A stretch of 64,000 bases of DNA from Argyresthia goedartella (lineage: Eukaryota; Arthropoda; Insecta; Lepidoptera; Argyresthiidae). The DNA is taken from positions 31,177,356 to 31,241,355 of the forward strand of contig OX463815.1 in the NCBI GenBank assembly GCA_949825045.1, in the 5' to 3' direction. The position numbers and the translations under genes are program-made. The notes under the pieces were generated by a model that had not been told where the DNA came from, made no database searches, and saw nothing but the letters and a program-made list of their open reading frames with translations. This document shows positions 44,401-53,223 of this stretch, one piece after another; positions within the stretch are counted from its first letter, which is position 1; each line of letters opens with the position of its first letter.

Positions 44401-47094
44401 TTGAGGCATGATGATTTGTATCCCGAAGCTGTACAAGTAATCGTAAAAAGTCATTATATGGATGATTGCCTATATTCAACTAGCACCCCGGAGAATGCAA
44501 TCAAGTTGGTCAAACAAATAACCGAAATTCACAAAAGCGGTGGATTTGAGATACGAGGTTGGTCTAGTAATAGCACGGAGGTACTGAAGAATATACCTAC
44601 CGAGGCGCTCGCGCAAACAGCTGTTCAGTTCAAGGACGGGGCCTTGAATACTACGGAGCGCACCTTAGGATTAATGTTTCATCCTTCTGATGATACGTTT
44701 GGATTTAAAATATCTTTTCATCGGGTGCCAGAGGAGATATTAAATGGAACTGAGGCGCCTACTAAGGCAAAAATGTTGAGTCTTATTATGTCGATTTATG
44801 ACATTCATGGTTTTTTATCGCCTTTTATTATAAAGAGTAAAATAATATTCCAGAATGTTCATCGTAGTGGCGTGAACTGGAACGATCGAATCCGCCCGGA
44901 GGAGCATGCGAGCTGGGTAAGGTGGCTCGACGAGCTTAAGCTTCTAGCATCGCTGCGCATACCACGACACTATGATGATGCGGGAGTATGGACGCGTTGT
45001 TATGACGACGCAAAGTATGGGGTAAGAGACCCTATAATTATTGTGAACACCGAATTGCACGTCTTTTGTGATTCGAGTAGTAAAGCATATGCTGCTGTCA
45101 TTTATTGGCGTTTCACACGCTCTGACGGAACCGTCAATGTATGTTTCGTGGCAAGCAAAAGCCGAGTGACCCCTCTTCGTCCGGTTTCGATACCGAGACT
45201 TGAGCTTCAGGGTTCCGTACTTGCAGCTCGTCTCGCTGCTACTGTACAAAGCGAGCACAAGGATATACAAGCAAGTAAAAGGTATTTCTGGACAGATTCC
45301 AATACCGTACTTCAGTGGATACGAAGCGACCCTAGGGATTATTACCCGTACGTTGCTCACCGACTCGGTGAATTAGATGAGTTGACCACTGCGTCAGAGT
45401 GGCGGCACGTGCCTTCCTCTCAGAATGTAGCTGACGTGGCGACTCGCGACAATGCGCCGCCGCTGCCGTACGACAATGTATGGTTCCAGGGGCCTAACTT
45501 CTTACGCCGGCGGGAAGTTGAGTGGCCTAAGGATCTTAAAAGTTTTGAACCACTCGAAGAGGCAATTTGCGAACGTAAGTTTGTTAGTGTCCTATCTTCA
45601 GCTGATTGTACTAGTACACTACCGGTACCTAACGAAAACAACTTCTCTTCGTGGATTATATTGCTAATGACCACTGCACGGGTATTGTTGTTTATTAAAA
45701 AATGTCGACGGCAATGCAATAGCATTGACAGCGAGTTGTTGCAGTCGGCAGAGCATCTGGTGATCAAAAAATGTCAACATGATTCTTTTATCACAGATTT
45801 CGAATGTTTGAAACAAAATGTGCCGTTACCTAGAGAAAGCAGACTGCTACCATTGACACCTTATCTTGACGACGCGGGCTTACTACATGTAGGAGGCCGT
45901 ATCGACAAGACTGTAGGAGTCGAAGAGTCTGTCAAGAGACCGGTGATTCTTGATGGAAAACACAAAATCACCAGGCTGCTTGTGGAGCACTACCACCGTC
46001 GAGCACTACATGGAGCTCAAGAGTTGGTGGTAAATGAACTAAGGCAGCGCTACTGGATCTTGAACCTGCGCCCTACGGTACGCGCGGTCGCAGCACATTG
46101 TCTATTTTGTAGATATCGACGCGCGACACCGCAGGCGCAACGAATGGGTGATCTGCCTCCTGCTCGACTGCAGCACAACCGAAGGCCATTCTCTTTTACA
46201 GGAATTGACTTCTTTGGCCCAATGGAAGTCACAGTAGGTCGTGGTAGACAAAAACGCTACGGCATGTTATTTACTTGTTTGACGGTTCGTGCCGTTCATA
46301 TTGAACTAACCGAAAGTCTTACCACTGACTCCACCATCATGGGTTTAAGACGGATGATAGCTCGCAGAGGAGCTCCCACTACGATTTACTCCGACAATGG
46401 GACGAACCTACGAGGAGCAGACCTGGAATTGAAGCGCAGCATCTCTGAGCTTGATATCGATACACTTCGCCAAGCTGGGCTTGTCAGAGGCATTGAGTGG
46501 CGCTTTATTCCACCAGGTGCTCCAGAAATGGGTGGAGCGTGGGAGCGTATGGTGCGCACGGTAAAAACAGCCCTGAAAACTGTTCTAAAGGAACGCGCAC
46601 CTCGTCCAGAGACGCTAGCAACCTTGCTAGCCGAGGTGGAAGCGCTTGTAAACAGTCGCCCAATCACGTATGTGTCTACGGACCCAAATTCCCCCGAGGC
46701 CTTGACGCCAAATCATTTTTTAATTGGCACGTCATCAAATGGAGCAGCGTTCGGAAAGTACGATAACGAAGACCTTCAGCTCAAGCGGCAGTGGCGGATA
46801 GCACAACGTCTGACAGATATGTTTTGGTCTCGTTGGCTTAAGGAATATTTGCCAACACTTCTTCCACGGCAGAAATGGACGCGCGAAAATCGTTCCTTAC
46901 AGGTAGGAGATTTCGTTCTCTTAGTCGAACCTAACTTGGACCGTGGCTCATGGCGACACGGAGTAGTGAGTGCGACCCTCCCCGGGAGCGATGGTCGCAT
47001 ACGCATGGTGGACGTGCGCACTCGCACGGGTATCCTGCGGCGCCCAGTCACACGCGTCGCCCTGCTTGCACCAGAGTTAGCTCGTGATGGCTAG
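41470..47094 (+). CDS. Gag-Pol polyprotein of the BEL/Pao element
   Basis: The first ATG after the 5' LTR is at 41470 and gives about 1,874 residues with no stop or frameshift. Order by nucleotide position: coiled-coil-like N-terminus (41680-41850), capsid-like region with LPIFSGDCVEWLHFKRTY (about 42130), zinc fingers CKFCSKGPHTLPEC and CYCCLTSRHDRNAC (about 42780-42930), a Pro-rich linker, aspartic protease with ALLDDAASVSII (about 43210), RT with the YMDD box at 44455-44466, RNase H with FCDSSSKAYAAVIYW (about 45065), integrase zinc finger (about 45985-46115), catalytic motifs in GIDFFGPM, YSDNGTN and GGAWERMV, then the Pao C-terminal domain. All key residues are in place. Confidence 0.96.
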   Translation: MYRTPKQPKTRKQHREFERTQLQMASTSSNAPAEPIVKMPNLGTDSDAQPKELDTGKMEIPKRSIRGSIVSGKSKRSTSSSIARRKQLEFEAAQAKAQIELELIDKKLEADLAQVDVEEWQSERSSQARGALSNRARSSVEQWLDKGHDETTYIPQPQAPYQPQLQALPLVNSASVNVAQHPELPRDSIQQLALTLKDIMTTSSAQRDDRLLSRLSTPRELPIFSGDCVEWLHFKRTYTESTKVCEFSDSENLERLRKALRGDAKDTVTALLIGNTPPAAVMEALELRFGRSDVIIMNLTTQLKKLPSLPTSYQNDLIDFSIKVNNCVATIGALNQQDYLRSPELASAVLSKLPSTLIGKWTDFAYNRLAEDQPKLTLIAGFLKQEAQMLSLVGMTQVREQQHKPSETKISAKHATDNRFRPNRPIFTTSVVEDDKVCKFCSKGPHTLPECRIFKRAMRRDKWRFIKSQGLCYCCLTSRHDRNACPAPVCNVDECGLAHHKMLHWTKPNRESQSAVTVTDSPPEPAPTVAQPQAPAPAPPVPDTVAHVASDCDKHSSKDHVILKVMSVQLRGPKGVVSTYALLDDAASVSIIDSDLATELGLKCEQSSPIKFIDAFGLEVYQSDAPTVTAQISGQHNNNSYDIKLRKVSKLNLPAQNLSVISSLNCQHLSHVKDFVCKSCVIPRILIGEDNYFLIAPVEIIHGNKYEPYASRCKLGWSIHGYCGRTHSNAAGMFHLSHTDDENISELNDLIKHSFSLDSIGISTLRRENSDHVRALQILDDTARLISNQWEVGLPFKKDVFTMPDTREAAFTRLQSLMRKFVKDDAYADRYRNEVNKLFTAGYARELRENELSADHIWYMPHFGIQNPNKPGKLRLVFDCAAKVNGTCLNSYLLTGPDLYNSLMGIMFRFRENKVVIIGDIKDMFLRVKIRPQDQHVLRFLWQESPNEPLKTCLMQSLVFGGTCSPFIAQYIKNKNALRHDDLYPEAVQVIVKSHYMDDCLYSTSTPENAIKLVKQITEIHKSGGFEIRGWSSNSTEVLKNIPTEALAQTAVQFKDGALNTTERTLGLMFHPSDDTFGFKISFHRVPEEILNGTEAPTKAKMLSLIMSIYDIHGFLSPFIIKSKIIFQNVHRSGVNWNDRIRPEEHASWVRWLDELKLLASLRIPRHYDDAGVWTRCYDDAKYGVRDPIIIVNTELHVFCDSSSKAYAAVIYWRFTRSDGTVNVCFVASKSRVTPLRPVSIPRLELQGSVLAARLAATVQSEHKDIQASKRYFWTDSNTVLQWIRSDPRDYYPYVAHRLGELDELTTASEWRHVPSSQNVADVATRDNAPPLPYDNVWFQGPNFLRRREVEWPKDLKSFEPLEEAICERKFVSVLSSADCTSTLPVPNENNFSSWIILLMTTARVLLFIKKCRRQCNSIDSELLQSAEHLVIKKCQHDSFITDFECLKQNVPLPRESRLLPLTPYLDDAGLLHVGGRIDKTVGVEESVKRPVILDGKHKITRLLVEHYHRRALHGAQELVVNELRQRYWILNLRPTVRAVAAHCLFCRYRRATPQAQRMGDLPPARLQHNRRPFSFTGIDFFGPMEVTVGRGRQKRYGMLFTCLTVRAVHIELTESLTTDSTIMGLRRMIARRGAPTTIYSDNGTNLRGADLELKRSISELDIDTLRQAGLVRGIEWRFIPPGAPEMGGAWERMVRTVKTALKTVLKERAPRPETLATLLAEVEALVNSRPITYVSTDPNSPEALTPNHFLIGTSSNGAAFGKYDNEDLQLKRQWRIAQRLTDMFWSRWLKEYLPTLLPRQKWTRENRSLQVGDFVLLVEPNLDRGSWRHGVVSATLPGSDGRIRMVDVRTRTGILRRPVTRVALLAPELARDG

Positions 47095-47115
47095 TCATCA
47101 CTAAGGGGGTGGGAT

Positions 47116-47405
47116 TGTAGGCGACGCAAATATTTAGATTAAAATGTGTAGGCTAGTTTTTACTTAGTTAGTTTTACTTTTAGTACTTGTAACGCCATCT
47201 CGTGCAACATATAGATATTAAAGCTAATAAAAACGTTGGTGGGGAGCGAGCCCAAGTCTTGCGCAGTACGCACGTATACAAACCGGTAGATTGACAGTGA
47301 TTTTCCAAATCTCCTATTCGCCACGTCGTTGGCTACTCGCTCGCACCATAGTTTTGGCCATTGTACAAATCGAAATTACGTGTTTTCCTTGTTCCGTCAC
47401 CTACA
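47116..47405 (+). repeat. 3' LTR of the intact BEL/Pao element
   Basis: 290 bp, identical to the 5' LTR. It is open in the frame of the downstream transposase from about 47329, so a transcript reading out of this LTR could encode a short LTR-derived N-terminus joined to the transposase. Confidence 0.97.
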
Positions 47406-49575
47406 GCCCCCCAAATATTCACAACATTATCGTGAAGAATGGGAACAGATGAGGGAGTTTAAGGATTGGCTATCACCGGTCAAAGATGATGCCACTAAAG
47501 CCTACTGCAAATATTGTAAGTGTAATATTATTGCAAAACTTTATTGTTTAAAACAACATATTTCTACAAGTAAACATGTGAAGTGTACTGAGCCCATGAA
47601 AAGTCAAACAAAAATTAACTTTTTGAAAATTCAAACCCGCCTTGATTCCCAGAAAGCGGAAGGAAATCTTGCACTTTTTATTTGCGAGCATACTGCAATT
47701 TTAACGGTGGATCCCCTATCAGATTTGTGCAAAAAGACATTTTCTGACAGTAGAAGTACAGAGAACATGAAGTTACATAGAACAAAATGTAGCAATATTA
47801 TAAATAAAGTCTTGGCACCGCACTTTGTATCTGAATTGATAAAAGATGTGGGAGATGAAAAGTGTGCATATTAATAGACGAATCTACAGATATATCAGTC
47901 ACAAAAGTTCTTGGTATGTCAATTCGATACTATAGCCAGACAAAAAAAAAAACAGATTAAAACAACATTCTTAGGTTTGGTTGAAATTGAGAACGGGACA
48001 GCCATTGCTATAGTCAATGGCATAAAGACCCTATTTACACTATTAAATTTAAATATAAACAATTTAATAGGGATTGGAACCGACAATGCTTCTTGTATGA
48101 CTGGTGTCAACAACGGCATGCACAGCCTTCTGAAATCTGAAACTGGCAATAATAATCTAGTATTATTGCGGTGCCTATGTCATTATTTACAGTTGGCTAT
48201 TACTCATGGATATGAAGAAACTCTACCACGAAACATCGAGTTCCTGATCCGAGAAACCCACAACTGGTTTAGTCATTCTTCTAATAGACAATTGTTCTAC
48301 AAGGAGCTTTATAAAACTATAAACTGTGGCAAAAAATTACTCAAATGTGTAATACCAGGTGGTTGTCCATTGAACCTGCTGTCCGTAGAATAGTAGATCA
48401 ATGGTTGGAACTGAAAACCCATTTTGAAATTATGAAACAAAAAGAAAACTGTTACATGGCAGAAATGCTTTACACTATGTATAATGATCCCATCAATCAT
48501 CTGCATCTACTATATTTGTTACCAATTTTAGATGAAGTATATAAAGTGAATAAGAATTTCGAAAGCAATGACAGAGACCCGACCAAACTTCTAAATGACT
48601 TGGTTGAATTGGTTGAGTCGGTGGCAAGGCGAATTTTGGTGCCAAAAGTATCAGCCAGAGTAATATTTTGACAGATAACATCACCAGTTACCTGGATCCA
48701 TCTCCATACATGGGTTTCAGTGTAGAACGTCGAATTACGGAATACCAACTTTCATCAGAATCAGTTCAATCTACGACATCGCTGTAAACGATTTACATTG
48801 AAGCTTGTCCAGGAAATGCGATCAAGGTTGCCAGTAAATATTCAAACATTGAGAAAAATGAATTTGTTTTCTGTACGGGAAACTTTGAAAGAAATTAAAC
48901 CAGAAATTGTTGAAATTGCTCAAGAGTTTGGTTTTAACGCGGTCGATATAGAGCGTATTGTGGTGCAATGGAGAAACATTAGTCACATAGACTGGAAAAA
49001 CAAAAATTCGACTATAGAGTTCTGGTCAGAGGTATGTGAGTACAAAGACTGTGCCGATAACAATCCATTTCACGAGTTGGCATCTTTAGTCATGTCTATC
49101 CTTTGTCTTCCACACTCCAATGCAGAAGTGGGGAGAGTGTTTAGTCAAATGAATGTGGTGAAAACTAAACTGAGGAATCGGATGTCGTTGAAGACAGGAA
49201 AATGGAAAGGAAAATGTTGCAATTCTTATAGTATTCCTGATGACGTACAGAAATACATTAAGGGTATTAAAGAACATGCAGCGACTGATGATAGTGGCCC
49301 GTAAACATCACAACAAGAACAAGACGAACAAGTTGATGACCTTCAGATATTCTTCGAAATAGATGACTAAGATTTAGATTTTTCACTTATTAATACTTTA
49401 CCTTCAGGTATTGTTCAAAATAGAAGAGTCATATATTGTTTTTTGATTAATAAATACTTTAAATAAAATTGGCACTTTCTTTAGAACTTTTTAAATTGTA
49501 TTTAGCATTTTCTAGCATTTTCGGGCGAAAAGTTAGCATTTTTCTGAAATATAAAACGGCAACACTGACAGACAA

Positions 49576-49680
49576 GCAAGCAAGCAAGCACACACAAGTA
49601 AAGTATAAGTTTGGAAGTTTATTTCGTATTAATTTTCAATTCTCACCTTCTCAAAGGAGATAGGTACCCTTACAATTCAA
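49576..49680 (+). promoter_or_regulatory. Immediate 5' region of the photolyase gene
   Basis: Only 105 bp separate the hAT target duplication from the start codon. It holds a GCAA repeat (49575-49590) and a pyrimidine-rich tract before AATTCAAATGG. This is probably 5' UTR; the original promoter may lie beyond the inserted elements. Confidence 0.45.
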
Positions 49681-51367
49681 ATGGCCAACGTTAGAAGCAC
49701 GGTTGTGCATTGGTTCCGTAAAGATTTACGTATCCACGATAACCTCGCTCTTCGAAACGCAATTAATGAGGTAGGTAAATCCTCTGTTATGTACCTTGTT
49801 TGATCCTCTATGATACTTCACATCCAAAATAATTAATTCTTTTGGATATGAAGTTCTTCTTGAAATCATAGTGATAACAAGGTCTAAATTCCTTTACACC
49901 TAAAATTTAACAAAAATTTAGGCATCACATTTCAGGCAGAGAACAGAAAACATCATCTACGGCCGATATTCATAATTGAACCGGATATAACAATAAAAGT
50001 CGGCGCGAACAGGCTAAGATTTCTGCTACAAAGTTTGGAGGATCTGGACAGCAATCTCAAGAAACTCAACACCCGTCTGTACATCATTAAAGGGAAGCCG
50101 CTGGAAATAATTCCTCAGCTGTTTGACAAGTGGCAAGAAGTATTTCACCCTGCAACTTGATATAGAGCCAGAATATGTGAAGCAAGATGAAACTCTTGAG
50201 AAAATTGCGGAATACAAGAACATATTTGTTGTAAAACGTGTTCAAAGCACATGCTATGATGTTCACAGTGTGATCAAAAAGAATAATGGCAATATTCCTT
50301 TAACCTACCAGAAATTCCTCTCACTAGTGCAGGATGTTAAAGTCAAGGAATGTATTGAAATTACGAAACCATTATCAGATGACACAAAACAATCACCTGA
50401 TGAGGAAGAAACAAATTCTTCAACTTGTTATGATGTTCCAAAACTTGTGGATTTGGAGATTGATGAGACAACTTTGGGAACTTGTCTCTACCCTGGTGGG
50501 GAGACCCAAGGCTTGAAACGCTTACACATGTACATGGCAAGGAAAGATTGGGTATGCAAGTTTGAAAAACCCAACTCTTCACCAAATTCTTTAGAACCTA
50601 GCACAACAGTACTAAGTCCTTACATAAGTCATGGTTGTCTATCTGCAAAATTGTTCTATCACAAGTTAAAAGAGGCTGAGAGTGGACGAACACACACTCA
50701 ACCACCCGTCTCATTGATGGGACAATTGATGTGGAGAGAATTCTACTATGTTGCTGGAGCTGGGACAGAAAACTTTGATAAGATGGTTGGAAATAAAGTC
50801 TGCACTCAAATACCTTGGGGGAAAAACGATGAACACCTAAAAGCGTGGGCTGTGGGTAAGACAGGCTACCCATTTGTTGATGCCATAATGAGACAGTTAA
50901 GACAAGAAGGTTGGATACATCATCTGGCCAGACACATGGTTGCCTGTTTCCTTACCAGAGGAGATTTATGGATCTCGTGGGAGGAAGGCGCAAAAGTCTT
51001 TGAAGACTTCCTTCTCGATTATGACTGGTCACTGAATGCTGGCAACTGGATGTGGCTGTCGGCATCAGCATTCTTCTACAAATATTTCAGAGTATACAGT
51101 CCTGTTGCGTTTGGAAAAAAGACTGATAAAGAAGGCCTTTACATTAGAAAGTATGTTCCAGAGCTTAAGAAATATCCTACTGAGTTTATTTATGAGCCAT
51201 GGAAGGCTCCAAAGTCAGTGCAGAAGACAGCTGGGTGTATAGTTGGTGAGGGTTACCCTAAAAGGATAGTGGACCATGACATTATACATAAGGCGAATAT
51301 GGCAAAAATGTCTTCAGCTTATAAGGTTAACAAAGAAAAGAAAGCCTTAAAGAGACCCAGGTCTTAA
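49681..51367 (+). CDS. phr6-4: (6-4) photolyase, two exons, one apparent frameshift
   Basis: Exon 1 is 49681-49770 (ATG, VVHWFRKDLRIHDNLALRNA), with donor GTAGGT. Exon 2 starts at 49936 after TTTCAG, phase 0, and runs to the TAA at 51365-51367, about 506 residues in all, the normal length. The N-terminal photolyase domain is followed by the FAD domain with TLGTCLYPGGETQGLKRL, MRQLRQEGWIHHLARHMVAC (both active-site histidines of (6-4) enzymes), LTRGDLWISWEEG and SLNAGNWMWLSASAFF. NAGNWMW and the YSPVAFGKKTD segment favour (6-4) photolyase over insect type-2 cryptochrome. The enzyme uses light and FAD to repair (6-4) photoproducts in DNA. Near 50134-50140 the frame shifts (KWQ then KYFTLQLDIEP), equal to one extra or two missing bases. 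Either a sequence error or a real lesion. Confidence 0.93.
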
Positions 51368-51799
51368 TGTTATGTTAGTTTCTGAGTTATTTATTATTCA
51401 TCATTTATTATTCATTTTTCATTTAATTATTTGTTACATAAGAAACATAACTACCTACTCACTTATTGTTTCAGAAACTAATTAGGCAATCTTAGGTCCA
51501 AAATGCCAATTGTTTCGTATCTGTAGGCTCTGTCTCCTGACATACAGGTTCCCCTAGTTTAAGAGTCAGAGTCATGCCTGTAACTAGGACGTAAGATTTA
51601 TAGAAAAATAAACATTTTCATTTCAATGATATAGGTGTGGCTCAGGAATCAGGATCTCCAAAGTGTCTGTCCTAGCCATAAACAATAAACATTTACATAC
51701 AGGCACATACATTGCTTCTGGCCCCACACTAGGATACCCTGTATCGTGGGAACCAGAAACAGCAATGTCACACATATATAAACATCTAAGACCTGGGTT
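51368..51799 (+). other. Photolyase 3' UTR and downstream flank
   Basis: An AATAAA signal lies at 51607-51612, about 240 bp after the stop, a plausible polyadenylation site. No further coding region. Confidence 0.55.
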
Positions 51800-51910
51800 G
51801 TTTTATTTACCCCCAACCGGGGATCGAACCCGGGACCCCTCGCATGGTAGGCTGAGCCGCAATCTCTGCACCACAGAGGTTGTCTATATAGACAACCTCT
51901 GTGGTGCAGA
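51800..51910 (-). repeat. tRNA-derived SINE head with palindromic end
   Basis: Read on the minus strand, the sequence has a pol III B box GGTTCGATCCC (51820-51830) and upstream CTCTGTGGTGCAGAGATTG in the A-box area, as in tRNA-related SINEs of Lepidoptera. The 5' end of the SINE is joined to its own inverted copy, forming a perfect 46-bp palindrome at 51865-51910. The SINE body probably runs on toward 51670, but I cannot set its 3' end. Confidence 0.65.
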
Positions 51911-52413
51911 TGTATATACATATAATTTTTATTAAGCCTTGTGTTTGAAAAGCAAATGCTGAAGAAACTAGGTAATGTGTCTGTGATATAATCTAACCAT
52001 GTGTACATCTGCATTTTTGTTAACTTTTCTATTTTATAAATAAACATGTTTTATCAGGATTATAGTATGATAGTTATGATATTTTCTCCCTTACTTTTAG
52101 GGAACACAGTTCTAGAGAGCTTACAACGCTGGTTTCATTGCTGCCAACTTAACCGCGCACAGTAGGACGGTTTTCCAAATTGCACTTACGTTTTTTTTGT
52201 TACATATCTACCTACAGCTTGACGTCAAGCTGTAATCCTCACCAACTTATAGCTATAACTTCGAAACTATAAGTGGACTATAATTTTCTTTCTTGGTGGA
52301 CTGTTTTTTAGCATTTTAAAATTTCATTTTCATGAAGGTTTCAATGGTGAGGATTACAGCTTGAAGGTCGTATTAGTCTTGATATACAGTCATTCTGGGT
52401 AAAATTGGACCAC

Positions 52414-53223
52414 CGGTATAACATTGGACCACACCCTGAACAAACACTTTATATTATTTTTAATCTGTGTCCGAACTTGCTTTATTAGAAATGCATGTTC
52501 CGAACATGAAGTACACACCACAGACTATAAAAAACTGAACTGACAGGCAAACAATGTCACTTGTCAAAACAAACAGTTGGTTTTTTCTCGTCTTGCAGTT
52601 GTGTGTTCAGATATTTGCTGTGTTCAATTACCTATATTTTCAGTTTTTGAGCTAGTAATTGGTAAGTTTTGCGTTTTTATGTCAAATAATTATTGTTTTT
52701 CGATTGGAACGTCTTTTTTTAACTGATTAACATTTAGCAATTCTGTTATTACTAAAATTAATCTTGAAGCCGAAATATCAAATAATTTGGGGTAAAATTG
52801 GACCGGTCCAATATTACCCACATTTTTTTTATAAGAACATAAATAAAATCTGGGTAGCTTTGGACCATAGCTCGGACAAACGGTATCAAAACAATAACAA
52901 AACGGAAAAAGAACAAGATGCAATGGAGTCGTATTAGTATAATATATTTTTTTTATATATTTCTCAAAAAAGATCTGAAGCGTGAATTATTAACCTGATT
53001 CCAAGGAATAATAACAGCAATCAAAAACATTAACAGACCAGTACAAAAATTATCATATGAGATTCGTCAATGTCAATAACGATTAAGTAATTAATATAAA
53101 GACATGACTCCATTGCATCTTGTTGTTTTTCCGTTTTGACATTTTTTTGCTACCGTTTGTCCGAGCTGTGTTTAGACAATGATCCACATATATATATATA
53201 TTATATTTTTCAGGTATTATATA
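52414..53223 (+). other. 5' non-coding part of the pogo-like element, with long inverted repeat
   Basis: It includes an imperfect inverted repeat of about 62 bp per arm (52869-52930 and 53106-53167; arms start AGCTCGGACAAACGGTA) separated by 175 bp. This may be a nested foldback element or a regulatory hairpin of the transposon. Copies of a TAAAATTGGACC motif also occur at 52793. Confidence 0.6.

Larger units (their letters stand above)
41144..47405 (+). mobile_element. Intact BEL/Pao retrotransposon
   Basis: LTRs of 290 bp at 41144-41433 and 47116-47405 (TGTAGGCGACG ... CACCTACA) are identical base for base as far as I can compare. A 5-bp duplication GCCCC lies at 41139-41143 and 47406-47410, the length usual for BEL/Pao. 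A primer-site candidate begins TGGTCTTCGAACC five bases inside the 5' LTR; the polypurine tract AAGGGGGTGGG precedes the 3' LTR. A single uninterrupted gag-pol frame lies between. This is the youngest large element in the window and could be competent for movement. Confidence 0.97.
41137..49304 (+). pseudogene. hAT transposase with N-terminal zinc finger, interrupted
   Basis: The original start was ATG at 41137-41139 followed by CCC; the BEL element sits directly after, and the frame resumes PPKYSQHYREEWEQM at 47406. The N-terminus has a finger-like CKYCKCNI ... HISTSKHVKC. Then come LIDESTDISVTKVLGMSIRYY (first catalytic Asp region), IGIGTDNASCMTGVNNG (second), CHYLQLAI, RWLSIEPAVRRIV, and the C-terminal LPHSNAEVGRVFSQMNVVKT dimerisation motif. 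Frame changes occur near 47863, 47945, 48350 and 48660-48790. It resembles the zinc-finger (ZNF862/KIAA1586-like) hAT branch, but the exact subfamily is uncertain. Confidence 0.85.
40723..49567 (+). mobile_element. Larger hAT element split by an intact BEL/Pao element
   Basis: It begins CAGTGTTGCCGTTTTGGC at 40723 and ends with the complement of CAGTGTTGCCGTTTTATA at 49567. The 8-bp target duplication ACAGACAA is at 40715-40722 and 49568-49575. A transposase gene starts at ATG 41137 and resumes after the BEL element at 47406. The transposase has several frameshifts. Without the insert the element would be about 2.6 kb. Confidence 0.93.

Noticed and set aside
51820..51880. A tRNA gene on the minus strand
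   Set aside because: Only a B box and a weak A-box region are present, with no cloverleaf; a tRNA-derived SINE explains it better.
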